The notes: generated by a model from the sequence alone, not told the origin. Counted from the first letter of the stretch, positions 1-7,313 are shown. The stretch is DNA of 10,121 nt from Anaerolineae bacterium (GCA_016934645.1 JAFGSL010000365.1:1-10121), one strand, 5' to 3'. Numbers and translations: made by a program.

Positions 1-1
1 A

Positions 2-151
2 ATGCGCCGCTGGTTGTTGGCGCGTTGCCGAATGATCGGCGTCGCCGCAGCATTTGGAGAACGCCTGGCGCTGTGGGATGGCATACAAGTCGATGTGACC
101 GCTCTCCCCGTTCTGCAGTGGACGATGCAGGATGTGGTGAGAGCTTGGTAA
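2..151 (+). CDS. C-terminal end of an unidentified protein (partial)
   Basis: Reading frame 2 is open from the window edge to a TAA stop at 149-151, giving 49 codons. The translation contains RRWLLARCRMIGVAAAFGER and then LALWDGIQVDVTALPVLQW, ending VVRAW. Third codon positions are rich in G and C, as in the clear genes of this window, and a strong intrinsic terminator begins 22 bases after the stop. Both points favour this frame over the longer arginine-rich frame 1 reading, which runs through the terminator. There is an ATG at base 2, but a complete 49-residue gene starting exactly at the window edge is unlikely. The tail has no motif I recognise, so no function is given. It is convergent with the methyltransferase gene that follows. 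Confidence 0.6.
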   Translation: MRRWLLARCRMIGVAAAFGERLALWDGIQVDVTALPVLQWTMQDVVRAW

Positions 152-173
152 CATCGTCAAAAGGAGCTTTTTG

Positions 174-203
174 CCGGGATTGTATGCTGCAATCCCGGTT
201 TTT
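174..203 (+). terminator. Rho-independent terminator
   Basis: A perfect 9-bp stem (CCGGGATTG at 174-182 with CAATCCCGG at 190-198) and a 7-base loop are followed directly by TTTTT. It sits 22 bases past the TAA of the upstream + strand gene and is oriented to stop that transcript. Read on the - strand the stem is followed by CAAAAAGC rather than a U-run, so it is not a good terminator for the convergent methyltransferase gene. Confidence 0.9.
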
Positions 204-216
204 GTGTGGCGCTTAA

Positions 217-1350
217 CTATTTCGTACATTCCCAGACTCGAAAACGTCGGTCGGCTAATACCTGCTGCACCCTGGCGAAGCGCGCCCACAACCACGGTTC
301 GTAGCCGAGAAAGGCATTGGCGACCAGATAGAGCTTGCCGCCGGCCTTGAGCACACGCGCCGCTTCCTCAATGAAAAATTGTGCAGTTTCGAAATGGAGA
401 CCGTGTCCCTGGTGGAATGGCGGATTGGTGACGACGACGTCGATTGTGGCCGTCTCCACCGTTGTTGCGCCGCAAACGTGGGTGATGGGGATATCGGGAT
501 AGCCGTTGGCGGCGAGCGTTTCCTGTGCGGATAGAACCGCCCGTGCGGAAACATCCGTCAAGGTGACATGCGCACCACGTCGTAACGCCGTCAACCCTAC
601 CAACCCTGTGCCGCATCCCAGATCGAGGACGCGCGCACCGGAAGGGATTTGCATCCCGGCAATAAGCGTAGCCGCCCCGTCATCAAGGCGGTCCGGGGCA
701 AAAGTTCCCGTGTAGCCGACCAACTGTGTCGTTACACCATCGACGACGACGTCGCGTTCAGTGCGCTGGACGATAGGAAGTGGGAAGTCGCCGTCTGGAC
801 GGCGGGCCAGTCCCGCGTGGTAGCCGCCCTTGCGGACGACGATGCCGGCCTGCCCGAAGAGCGTCCGCGCCTGTCGTAACGCACTTTTTACCCCCTCGTG
901 CGTTGCACCGACAAAGATCAACTGCCCACCGGGGCGTAACATTGCCGCCATCAAGCGGAGCGCCTCATCTTGTAATTCTCTGCCGCGCGGCAGATGGAGG
1001 AAGGCGGCCTCGCAGGTTGCAGGTTCCAGCCCGGCGAAATCGGCCTGCGCGAAACACTGCCCGGCAGGCAGGCGATTGTGGATAAAGCTGGCGGTTAGCG
1101 ATTGCCCTTCGGCGGCGTTCTCTGTCCAGTAGGTCAAGGCTGCACCGGCGCGCGCAATCCAGAGCGCCGTCGCAATCGCGCCCGGTCCGGCGACGAAAAC
1201 GTGCAGCGCATCTCCTTGACGTGCCGCTGCGACATTCCGCGCGGCAGCAAACAGGGCTGTGTTTCCCACTCCAGGTTCCGGCACACCCGGCAGTCGTATG
1301 ATGGTGATTGGGCCGTCGGGCAGGATGCCGGTCGTGCTTTGTAATTTCAT
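217..1350 (-). CDS. RsmC/RlmG-like rRNA (guanine-N2)-methyltransferase
   Basis: The predicted 377-residue protein is an S-adenosylmethionine-dependent methyltransferase of the two-domain RsmC/RlmG type, whose known members methylate the N2 of a guanine in ribosomal RNA. The catalytic half is C-terminal. It has VGYTGTFAPDRLDDG at 211-225, which matches the linker before the MTS domain in this family, motif I VLDLGCGTGL at 241-250, and the catalytic TNPPFHQG at 308-315. The N-terminal half (about 45-175) looks like a decayed copy of the same fold, with VFVAGPGAIATALW in place of motif I; such a pseudo-domain is typical of RsmC. The reading frame stays open upstream to a TTG at 1416, but I chose ATG 1350. 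It has AGAGGTG just before it, the domain begins at once, and a good promoter (1383-1411) lies inside the upstream extension. The exact rRNA position methylated (16S G1207, 23S G1835 or other) cannot be told from sequence. Confidence 0.85.
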   Translation of the reverse strand: MKLQSTTGILPDGPITIIRLPGVPEPGVGNTALFAAARNVAAARQGDALHVFVAGPGAIATALWIARAGAALTYWTENAAEGQSLTASFIHNRLPAGQCFAQADFAGLEPATCEAAFLHLPRGRELQDEALRLMAAMLRPGGQLIFVGATHEGVKSALRQARTLFGQAGIVVRKGGYHAGLARRPDGDFPLPIVQRTERDVVVDGVTTQLVGYTGTFAPDRLDDGAATLIAGMQIPSGARVLDLGCGTGLVGLTALRRGAHVTLTDVSARAVLSAQETLAANGYPDIPITHVCGATTVETATIDVVVTNPPFHQGHGLHFETAQFFIEEAARVLKAGGKLYLVANAFLGYEPWLWARFARVQQVLADRRFRVWECTK

Positions 1351-1382
1351 AACACCTCTTGTTCCATATCTGAAATAGGCCA

Positions 1383-1411
1383 ATGATACCCTGGAAATCG
1401 AGGAAGCGCAA
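1383..1411 (-). promoter_or_regulatory. Sigma70-type promoter of the methyltransferase gene
   Basis: Reading the - strand, a -35 box TTGCGC (1406-1411) is separated by 17 bases from a -10 box TATCAT (1383-1388), which differs from consensus at one base. Transcription would start near 1376, about 26 bases before the chosen ATG. This is a motif match only. Confidence 0.55.
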
Positions 1412-1430
1412 CGCAAGTATCAACCCCTTT

Positions 1431-1486
1431 ATCTATCTTTCGATAGATGACAGATGTCAGATTTACATTTATCATCTATCATAGAT
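1431..1486. promoter_or_regulatory. Cluster of overlapping palindromes, candidate operator
   Basis: Four inverted repeats overlap in 56 AT-rich bases. ATCTATC (1431-1437) pairs with GATAGAT (1442-1448). TGACA (1448-1452) pairs with TGTCA (1455-1459). GATAGATGA (1442-1450) pairs with TCATCTATC (1472-1480). ATCTAT-C-ATAGAT (1474-1486) is a palindrome around a single base. The cluster lies between the -35 boxes of two divergent promoters (1411 and 1493) and is in neither predicted transcript. A DNA-binding site is therefore more plausible than an RNA structure. The binding protein is unknown. Confidence 0.45.
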
Positions 1487-1492
1487 TTGGTG

Positions 1493-1521
1493 TTGTGGCA
1501 TTTACCGAAATGTGTTATAAT
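1493..1521 (+). promoter_or_regulatory. Sigma70-type promoter of the MoxR operon
   Basis: TTGTGG (1493-1498) lies 17 bases from a consensus -10 box TATAAT (1516-1521). The -10 box is preceded by TG plus one base, the extended -10 form. The predicted start near 1528 gives a leader of about 37 bases before the MoxR ATG. Confidence 0.75.
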
Positions 1522-1527
1522 TTGGCA

Positions 1528-1545
1528 GATAATCGGCTGATAATC
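1528..1545. repeat. Direct repeat GATAATC at 11-base spacing in the MoxR leader
   Basis: GATAATC occurs at 1528-1534 and again at 1539-1545. The 11-base period is about one helical turn, and the first copy begins at the predicted transcription start. It could be a repressor half-site pair, but two 7-mers may also be chance. Confidence 0.3.
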
Positions 1546-1564
1546 TCGTTCTGGAGGGTAAGAT

Positions 1565-2527
1565 ATGGCAAGTGTACAGGACTTTGCTCGGCGGGTGATT
1601 GACAACATTGAGCGTGTCATCGTTGGTAAGCGCTCGGCCGTAGAATTGGCCGTGATCGGCTTGTTGAGCCAGGGCCACTTGTTGATTGAAGATGTGCCTG
1701 GCGTAGGTAAGACGATGCTGGCGCGTAGTCTGGCGCGCTCCCTCGGTTGCTCCTTTGGTCGCCTTCAATTCACTCCAGACATGCTGCCCAGTGACGTGAC
1801 CGGCGTGTCGATCTACAATCAGGCGACGCGCGAGTTTTCTTTCCAGCCGGGGCCGCTCATGGCGCAGATCGTGCTGATCGACGAGATCAACCGGGCGACG
1901 CCGAAAACGCAGGCGGCATTGTTGGAGGCGATGGAAGAGCGTCAGATCACGGTTGATGGTGTCACGCATGCCTTACCGAAGCCGTTTATGGTCATGGCGA
2001 CACAGAACCCTGTGGAATACGAAGGCACATTCTCGTTGCCGGAGGCGCAGTTGGATCGTTTTTTGATGCGGGTCAACCTGGGATATCCGGCGATGAAGGA
2101 TGAGATCGAAGTTTTGGATCGTCAGCAGTTCCACCATCCTGTAGAAGACTTGGAGCCGGTGGCTGAAACCGAGGAAGTGCTGGCTGCGCAGGAGAGCATC
2201 AAGACGATCTACGTTGCTCCGGCGGTCAAGGAATATATCGTGCGCCTGGTGCAGCAAACGCGACAGCACAGTGATATCTTCTTGGGTGCTAGTCCACGTG
2301 GCAGCCTGACACTCTATCGGGCAGGGCAAGCGCGCGCGGCCCTGTATGCGCGCGATTTTGTGTTGCCGGATGATATTAAGGCAATTGCGCCGGCAGTGTT
2401 GGCGCATCGTCTGATTATGAGTCCGAGCGCCCGTCTGCGCAACGTCTTGCCGGAAGACGTGGCGGCGGCTGTTCTTGAAGGCGTCCCTGTCCCCGAGAGC
2501 AAGTCGGTACAAGGGGCAGGCCGCTGA
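1565..2527 (+). CDS. MoxR-family AAA+ ATPase
   Basis: The protein has 320 residues, the usual MoxR length, and carries the full ATPase set. Walker A is DVPGVGKT at 43-50, Walker B is VLIDEINR at 103-110, and sensor 1 is ATQNP at 145-149. The MoxR signature [16 protein letters not shown] follows at 151-166 with its conserved arginine. Sensor 2 is GASPRG at 241-246, within the C-terminal lid (about 215-310). No signal peptide or membrane segment is seen, so it is cytoplasmic. MoxR ATPases are regarded as chaperones that remodel or activate partner proteins, often VWA-domain proteins. Here the partners would be the DUF58 and transglutaminase proteins encoded directly downstream, though that pairing is inferred from context. 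The ATG is fixed by GGAGGG at 1553-1558, six bases upstream, and by the promoter at 1493-1521. Confidence 0.95.
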   Translation: MASVQDFARRVIDNIERVIVGKRSAVELAVIGLLSQGHLLIEDVPGVGKTMLARSLARSLGCSFGRLQFTPDMLPSDVTGVSIYNQATREFSFQPGPLMAQIVLIDEINRATPKTQAALLEAMEERQITVDGVTHALPKPFMVMATQNPVEYEGTFSLPEAQLDRFLMRVNLGYPAMKDEIEVLDRQQFHHPVEDLEPVAETEEVLAAQESIKTIYVAPAVKEYIVRLVQQTRQHSDIFLGASPRGSLTLYRAGQARAALYARDFVLPDDIKAIAPAVLAHRLIMSPSARLRNVLPEDVAAAVLEGVPVPESKSVQGAGR

Positions 2528-2536
2528 GTTAATCCT

Positions 2537-3853
2537 ATGACTACGAAAAAAAGCGCGAAAATGCGCACACCTAAGATCAGGCTGAATTCCTGGTTATTGC
2601 CTGTGCTAGTGCTCGCGGCGATGATCACTGACCTGATTGCGCCCTATCGCGGGTGGCGGGTTTTGTATATCGGCCTGGGTGGTGCATTGCTCTTGGGCTA
2701 CTTTTGGGCGCGCTCTTTGTCCCGGGGGCTGGATTTGACACGCGAGATGCGCTTCGGATGGGCGCAGGTTGGCGATCGCCTGGTGGAACGTTTTACGTTG
2801 CGCAACGATGGGTGGGCGCCGGGTGTCTGGGTCGAAGTGGATGACCAATCGACGTTGCCCGATTATCCGGCCAGCCGTGGCACCGGTTTGCCGGGCCGGG
2901 ATTCGCTGCGCTGGCATACCGAAGCGACCTGTAACCGGCGTGGCCTTTTTGTTTTGGGGCCGACGCGGTTACGAACCGGGGACCCCTTTGGGCTGTTCTC
3001 GGTGTCGTTGCCCTATCCCTCAGCTTTGCCTCTGTTGGTGTTGCCGCCAATCGTTCCTTTGCCGAATATCCAAATTGCGCCCGGTGGGCGTTCCGGCGAC
3101 GGACGGCCACGCACCAATGCCATTGACCGCACGGTGAGCGCAGCCAGCGTGCGGGAGTACGTCTCCGGCGATAGCCGTCGTTGGATTCACTGGCGCACGA
3201 CGGCGCGTCGCGATGATCTGTACGTGCGTCTTTTTGATGGCACCCCCTCCGGCGACTGGTGGATTTTGTTGGATATGGACGAAGCAGTGCAGTCGGGCGA
3301 GGCCGAGGATGCCACGGACGAGCATGGGATCATCCTGGCAGCATCGCTGGCCGATCAGGGTATCCGTATGCGCCATTCGGTGGGGCTGGTAGCTCAAAGC
3401 GAAGAGTTGATCTGGTTGCCGCCGGATCAGGGAGAGGGTCGCCGTTGGGAAATCTTGCGCTCCCTCGCGCTGATTGCCCGTGGTAAACGCCCACTTGCCG
3501 AGGTCGTCACCCGCCTGCAGCCGAGTCTCGGGCAACATACCAGTGTCATCGTTATCACGCCTTCGGTGAGTGTCGAGTGGGTGGAGTCGTTGGTGCCGTT
3601 GATTCGGCGCGGCGCAGTCCCTACGGTACTTTTGCTGGATCCTGTTTCTTTTGGTGGGGCAGGTAACACAGCCCTGGCGGAGGCCGCGTTGATGGGATTG
3701 AACGTCGCCAATTATCGCATCACCAGGGATATTCTGGATCGACCGGAGATGCGCCCCGGTCAGCAAGGTCAATGGGGATGGCGGGTATTGGGAACCGGAC
3801 GGGCTGTACCTTCCTATCGCCTGGCGGATGTGCCCTGGAGGTCACTGACGTAA
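2537..3853 (+). CDS. DUF58 domain membrane protein
   Basis: The protein has 438 residues. Two hydrophobic segments (about 18-35 and 41-58) form a membrane hairpin near the N-terminus. A predicted beta-rich region follows, containing RRGLFVLGPTRLRTGDPFGLF (134-154), a hallmark of these proteins. The DUF58 core motif is EYVSGDSRRWIHWRTTARR (207-225). A VWA-like region then runs from about 240 to 380. The metal-site position reads LLDMDEAVQ (244-252), without the classical DxSxS residues, so metal binding is doubtful. DUF58 proteins are nearly always encoded beside moxR and are thought to be its substrate or adaptor at the membrane. The gene starts 9 bases after the moxR stop with a weak ribosome binding site, which fits translation by coupling. 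Another ATG at 2561 has no better site. The molecular function of DUF58 is not established. Confidence 0.92.
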   Translation: MTTKKSAKMRTPKIRLNSWLLPVLVLAAMITDLIAPYRGWRVLYIGLGGALLLGYFWARSLSRGLDLTREMRFGWAQVGDRLVERFTLRNDGWAPGVWVEVDDQSTLPDYPASRGTGLPGRDSLRWHTEATCNRRGLFVLGPTRLRTGDPFGLFSVSLPYPSALPLLVLPPIVPLPNIQIAPGGRSGDGRPRTNAIDRTVSAASVREYVSGDSRRWIHWRTTARRDDLYVRLFDGTPSGDWWILLDMDEAVQSGEAEDATDEHGIILAASLADQGIRMRHSVGLVAQSEELIWLPPDQGEGRRWEILRSLALIARGKRPLAEVVTRLQPSLGQHTSVIVITPSVSVEWVESLVPLIRRGAVPTVLLLDPVSFGGAGNTALAEAALMGLNVANYRITRDILDRPEMRPGQQGQWGWRVLGTGRAVPSYRLADVPWRSLT

Positions 3854-6384
3854 TGTATACGCGTGTGACAAAGTATAGCCGTCCTGGCTTAATCGGTCGT
3901 ATTATATCCTGGATTGGTCCCAGAGGGTTGATTCTCTGGTTGCTGCTGTTGACTACATTGGCTATCTTTGCCAGTGGCCTGGTCGAACTGGTCGCTGGCC
4001 TGGAGATGAGTTTAGCCTTGCTGGTCGTTATCGTGGCGATGACTACCGGATGGCTTCTGGGAGTGTCACGGCTCTCCGGCTGGTTAGCAACGCTGAGTGG
4101 TCTGGTGTTCGGCGCCGTGTTCACCCTGGTGCGCGTGGGGCGGTTGGGCGATGAGATCATTGATGTTGTGCGCGCTGCGCTTGTGCTTGTAGGCCAGATG
4201 TTTGCCTGGCTTTGGGAACGATTGCTCTATCTGGCATCTTATTCGATCAAAACCGGCGAGTTTGGTCTGACGCCGATGCGCGTGGTGGAATGGATGACCG
4301 TGCCCACTGCCGCCGGGGTGTTGTGGAACGGCGTGACCACGCTATTGTCGCGCGCCTACACGTGGTTGGCAGCGATTTTTGCCGGTAGTGGCACGTATGA
4401 CCCCGCAGGCTCGGTGTTGGTGTGGAGCTTCGGGGTGTGGCTGTGCGCGCTATGGGCTGGTTGGGTAGTGAGTCGCAAACGCCGGCCCGTGATTGGAATC
4501 TTACCCGCCGGTTTTTTACTTTCCTTTCTGTTGGCCTACACCTACGAACCGTCTGGTATCCTGTTGCCCTTCCTGGGTGTAATGTTGGTTTTGGTCGCCT
4601 TGAGTGCTCATTACGAACGTGAGATGCGCTGGATGTTGACCAACATTGATTTCTCTCGGGACTTGTGGCGCGAGGTGGCGATGGCGGCGGCGGGTATCTC
4701 GGTGGCGCTGGTATTGGCATCGGCCATTCTGCCGACTTTTTCCTACCGGAAGTTTGCCGATTGGATCAATGAACTGACCGCACGGGAAGAAGTGGAACAA
4801 ACCCAGGTCCAAGAAATTGCCAAATCTCTTGGCGTTGAACAAAAGCCACCCCCGCCACAGCCGGTGCGCCCTGCTCAACTCTTGCGCAGCACGGACTTGC
4901 CGCGCCGTCATCTGATTGGTTCCGGCTCTGAACTCTCGCGATCGCTCGCCTTCATCGTCAGCACTGGCGAACTAGAACCACTGCAGTACGAATCTTATAT
5001 GGACCCCCTCTCTTGGGATATTACCGTGCCGCGTCACTACTGGCGCAGCCTGACGTATGATCGTTATTTTGGGTATGGATGGGCTACCAGTTTCGTGGAA
5101 ACCACCAACTACGAAGCCGGTGAGTTGTTCGTTGATCCTGAGACACCCAACGCGCGCCTGCTGCGCCAGGAAGTGCGGATGGTTGGGGAGGTCGGCGGTG
5201 TGGTATACGTTGATGGGCAACTTGTCTCGGTGGATCATGATTACGAAGTGTCCTGGCGGCCGCCCAATGAAATTTTCGCGGTGACGACCGAGGAGCGGAT
5301 CTATCGCGCCGATTCGTTGGTGCTGGTGTACACCGTAGAGCAGTTGCAGGCCGCCGGGACTGATTATCCGGAGTGGCTCCTGGAACGGTATCTGCAATTG
5401 CCTGAGACCACGCCGGAGCGCGTTCGTGTTCTGGCGCGTGACCTTACTGCAACGCAGCCAACGCCTTATGATCGAGCGGTGGCGATTGAGAGTTATTTGC
5501 GCGAGTTTCCTTACACGTTGGATGTGCCGCGTCCAATGGGGAACACGGATATTGCCGATTACTTCCTCTTCGAGTTGCAGGAGGGCTACTGCGACTATTA
5601 TGCCACAGCGATGGTGGCGCTGGCGCGTGCGGCTGGTTTGCCGGCGCGATTAGTGGTTGGCTACGCCAGCGGAACTTATGACATGGCTAACGCACGTTAC
5701 ATTGTCACCGAAGCTGATGCGCACGCGTGGGTCGAGGTCTACTTCCCCGGACATGGTTGGATTGAGTTCGAGCCAACCGGGGGACGTGCGCCGATCATCC
5801 GGCCTCGAGAAGTCGAGGAACTTCCAGATTTATCACCGCGAGAGTGGGAACCGTTGGTACCCTCCTCAGCACCGGTTGACGAGAAAACGTCACCAATGCT
5901 TGTATCACTGTTGCTGTGGATCGCCGCCGGGATAGTTGGTGTGTTGCTATTTATTCTCGGGGTGAGCGGGATCGACAGTGCCCTGTTGTTACTTCGGCGC
6001 TCTCCTGTGGATATGGCGACCGTGCTTTACAACCGCCTCCGAAAATCCGGCAAGCGCTTGCAGGTTCGTACACGCGCCGGGAATACACCTTATGAGTTTG
6101 GTCGTCTTCTGGTTGGGCGGATGCTAGAGATTGCAGCTTCACGGCATGATGAAGAACTGTTGCCACCTGCAGAGGACGAAATCCCGGTGGTGATTGAGTT
6201 GTATGTCCGTGCGTGGTACTCACCGCACTCTATCGAAATGCCGGAACGCCGTGCGGCAGTCTGGGCATGGTGGAAACTGCAGTGGCGAGTGAGCCTGGCT
6301 AATTTGCAGCGCAAACGGCGTGTTGCAAGCTCACTGCCACCCGTCGCGCCGCAACCCGTGGGTGCGGCATGGCCATCGCCATAG
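3853..6384 (+). CDS. Polytopic membrane transglutaminase-like protein with DUF4129 tail
   Basis: The predicted protein has 843 residues. The N-terminal 300 residues hold about six to eight hydrophobic helices (clear ones near 25-45, 52-70, 187-206, 213-231, 235-251 and 274-294). An extracytoplasmic part of about 380 residues follows, including a proline-rich stretch KPPPPQPVRP. The transglutaminase core has cysteine 580 in EGYCDYYATAMVALARAAG, histidine 624 in DAHAWVEVY, and glutamate 640 in WIEFEPTGG where aspartate is usual. Another membrane helix (683-705) precedes a cytoplasmic DUF4129-like region (about 715-800, with NTPYEFGRLL and VIELYVRAWYS). This is the TgpA-like arrangement, but the substrate is unknown. 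I chose the ATG at 3853, which overlaps the DUF58 stop as TAATG and has GGAGGT 10 bases upstream. An in-frame ATG at 3772 would add 27 residues with no hydrophobic or family-like character. The TAATG junction implies translational coupling. Confidence 0.92.
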   Translation: MYTRVTKYSRPGLIGRIISWIGPRGLILWLLLLTTLAIFASGLVELVAGLEMSLALLVVIVAMTTGWLLGVSRLSGWLATLSGLVFGAVFTLVRVGRLGDEIIDVVRAALVLVGQMFAWLWERLLYLASYSIKTGEFGLTPMRVVEWMTVPTAAGVLWNGVTTLLSRAYTWLAAIFAGSGTYDPAGSVLVWSFGVWLCALWAGWVVSRKRRPVIGILPAGFLLSFLLAYTYEPSGILLPFLGVMLVLVALSAHYEREMRWMLTNIDFSRDLWREVAMAAAGISVALVLASAILPTFSYRKFADWINELTAREEVEQTQVQEIAKSLGVEQKPPPPQPVRPAQLLRSTDLPRRHLIGSGSELSRSLAFIVSTGELEPLQYESYMDPLSWDITVPRHYWRSLTYDRYFGYGWATSFVETTNYEAGELFVDPETPNARLLRQEVRMVGEVGGVVYVDGQLVSVDHDYEVSWRPPNEIFAVTTEERIYRADSLVLVYTVEQLQAAGTDYPEWLLERYLQLPETTPERVRVLARDLTATQPTPYDRAVAIESYLREFPYTLDVPRPMGNTDIADYFLFELQEGYCDYYATAMVALARAAGLPARLVVGYASGTYDMANARYIVTEADAHAWVEVYFPGHGWIEFEPTGGRAPIIRPREVEELPDLSPREWEPLVPSSAPVDEKTSPMLVSLLLWIAAGIVGVLLFILGVSGIDSALLLLRRSPVDMATVLYNRLRKSGKRLQVRTRAGNTPYEFGRLLVGRMLEIAASRHDEELLPPAEDEIPVVIELYVRAWYSPHSIEMPERRAAVWAWWKLQWRVSLANLQRKRRVASSLPPVAPQPVGAAWPSP

Positions 6385-6393
6385 TATACTATG
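6380..6393. repeat. Perfect 14-bp palindrome over the transglutaminase stop codon
   Basis: CATAGTATACTATG reads the same on both strands and contains the TAG stop at 6382-6384. It directly abuts the 9-bp hairpin that begins at 6394. It may be a protein binding site or part of a compound 3' structure; nothing more can be read from sequence. Confidence 0.5.
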
Positions 6394-6423
6394 CCACCCT
6401 GGCCTGAACCTACACCAGGGTGG
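6394..6423 (+). terminator. Stable hairpin at the end of the MoxR operon, without a U-run
   Basis: CCACCCTGG (6394-6402) pairs perfectly with CCAGGGTGG (6415-6423) across a 12-base loop. It starts 10 bases after the transglutaminase stop. The bases after it are TGACTTACC, so it lacks the U-tract of a classical intrinsic terminator. It may be a partial terminator or an RNA-stabilising 3' end, letting some transcript reach the acyltransferase gene. Confidence 0.5.
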
Positions 6424-6453
6424 TGACTTACCAAATTGTCTGAGGATTCGACG

Positions 6454-7185
6454 ATGACCGAAGAATTCAAATATCCACGGCGACGCTTTATGCGTGGTTT
6501 AGTGCGACGTGTTACACAGGTGCTCTTTGATGTACTAACCGATTTTCATATCGTCGGCGCAGAAAATTTTCCGTCGGAAGGGCCGCTGCTGGTTGTAGCC
6601 AACCATTTCAGCTTCGTCGATCCAATGGCGATGGTGCGTATTGCGCCCTGGCCAATGGAGTTCCTCGGCGGTTTTCGCACCCCTAATGCGCCGCCGCTGA
6701 TCAGTTGGGTGCGTGAGCTATGGGGTTACTATCCAGTCTTTCGTGGTACAGGCTCGACGCTGGCGTTGCGTGCGTCGGATGCGGTGATGCGGCAAAAAGG
6801 TGTGCTTGGCGTCTTCCCGGAGGGGACGAGTGCGGCGGCGGTGTTGCGCCCGCCACGTCCGGGTGTGGCGTTGATCGCAGCGCGCACGGGGGCGCGGATT
6901 CTCCCGGTGGGGTTGGATGGCTTCATTGACGTATTGCCCAGGCTCGTCAAGGGCCGGCGCGCGCGTGTGACGGCGCACATTGGTAGACCATTTGGTCCTT
7001 TCATCGCCTCAGGTCGGGGGCGTGAACGTCGCGAATATCTGGAGAAAATTGGCCACGAGATCATGCAGCGTATCGCCGAACTGTTACCGGTAGAACGACG
7101 TGGGCATTATTCGGATGATCCTGCCATCCGCGAGGCAGCACAGGGAACTGAATATTATCCGTTTGACGACGAGCCGGAGATCTAG
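6454..7185 (+). CDS. PlsC-type 1-acylglycerol-3-phosphate O-acyltransferase
   Basis: The predicted 243-residue protein belongs to the PlsC/LPLAT family, which moves a fatty acyl group to lysophosphatidic acid to make phosphatidic acid at the cytoplasmic membrane face. The catalytic HX4D box is NHFSFVDP (50-57; histidine 51, aspartate 56). FPEGTS (121-126) is the phosphate-binding block, and ILPVGLDG (139-146) is the later proline block. The block after FPEGT reads SAAAVLRPPRPG, lacking the arginine of the usual EGTRS. Length is normal for the family. ATG 6454 is preferred because TGAGGA ends 7 bases before it. A TTG at 6436 would add six residues. It lies 69 bases after the transglutaminase gene, past a hairpin, and no convincing own promoter is seen. 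Some relatives acylate other lipids, so the acceptor is uncertain. Confidence 0.9.
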   Translation: MTEEFKYPRRRFMRGLVRRVTQVLFDVLTDFHIVGAENFPSEGPLLVVANHFSFVDPMAMVRIAPWPMEFLGGFRTPNAPPLISWVRELWGYYPVFRGTGSTLALRASDAVMRQKGVLGVFPEGTSAAAVLRPPRPGVALIAARTGARILPVGLDGFIDVLPRLVKGRRARVTAHIGRPFGPFIASGRGRERREYLEKIGHEIMQRIAELLPVERRGHYSDDPAIREAAQGTEYYPFDDEPEI

Positions 7186-7304
7186 GTGTTTATCAAAAAC
7201 CCGGCTTGCACGGGATCATAATTCCGCGTTGTCGATGCGCCTAGACTTGAACGTGCCTGCAACCTGTGCGGTCTCATTGCGTATACAGGGATGACATTCA
7301 CGCG

Positions 7305-7313
7305 AGGAGGTGA
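7305..7313 (+). promoter_or_regulatory. Perfect nine-base ribosome binding site
   Basis: AGGAGGTGA matches the anti-Shine-Dalgarno sequence at all nine positions. Its GGAGG core ends 6 bases before the ATG at 7317. It is the strongest ribosome binding site in the window and fixes both the frame and the start of the small gene. Confidence 0.85.

Noticed and set aside
159..171. Small hairpin AAAAG-GAG-CTTTT before the first terminator
   Set aside because: It is only five weak base pairs, and the neighbouring GC-rich stem explains termination.
25..216. A 63-codon + strand frame at the left edge
   Set aside because: It runs through the intrinsic terminator at 174-203 and is arginine/serine-rich. 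Frame 2 (ending at 151) has better codon character and stops just before the terminator.
1351..1416. N-terminal extension of the methyltransferase to a TTG start at 1416
   Set aside because: The 22 extra residues look non-family, and the best promoter lies inside the extension. ATG 1350 has a good ribosome binding site.
3020..3772. A long 250-codon frame on the - strand opposite the DUF58 gene
   Set aside because: It lies wholly inside a well-supported gene, has no recognisable motif and is rich in histidine, arginine and glutamine as expected of an antisense shadow.
3772..3852. Earlier ATG for the transglutaminase gene
   Set aside because: It would create an 82-base overlap with the DUF58 gene and add residues without family character. 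ATG 3853 has the TAATG junction and GGAGGT upstream.
6385..6390. TATACT as a -10 box for the acyltransferase gene
   Set aside because: There is no -35 element 16-18 bases upstream, and the hexamer is explained by the 14-bp palindrome.
7247..7287. Possible promoter for the small membrane protein gene (TTGAAC, TATACA)
   Set aside because: The two boxes are 29 bases apart, and neither has a partner at acceptable spacing.
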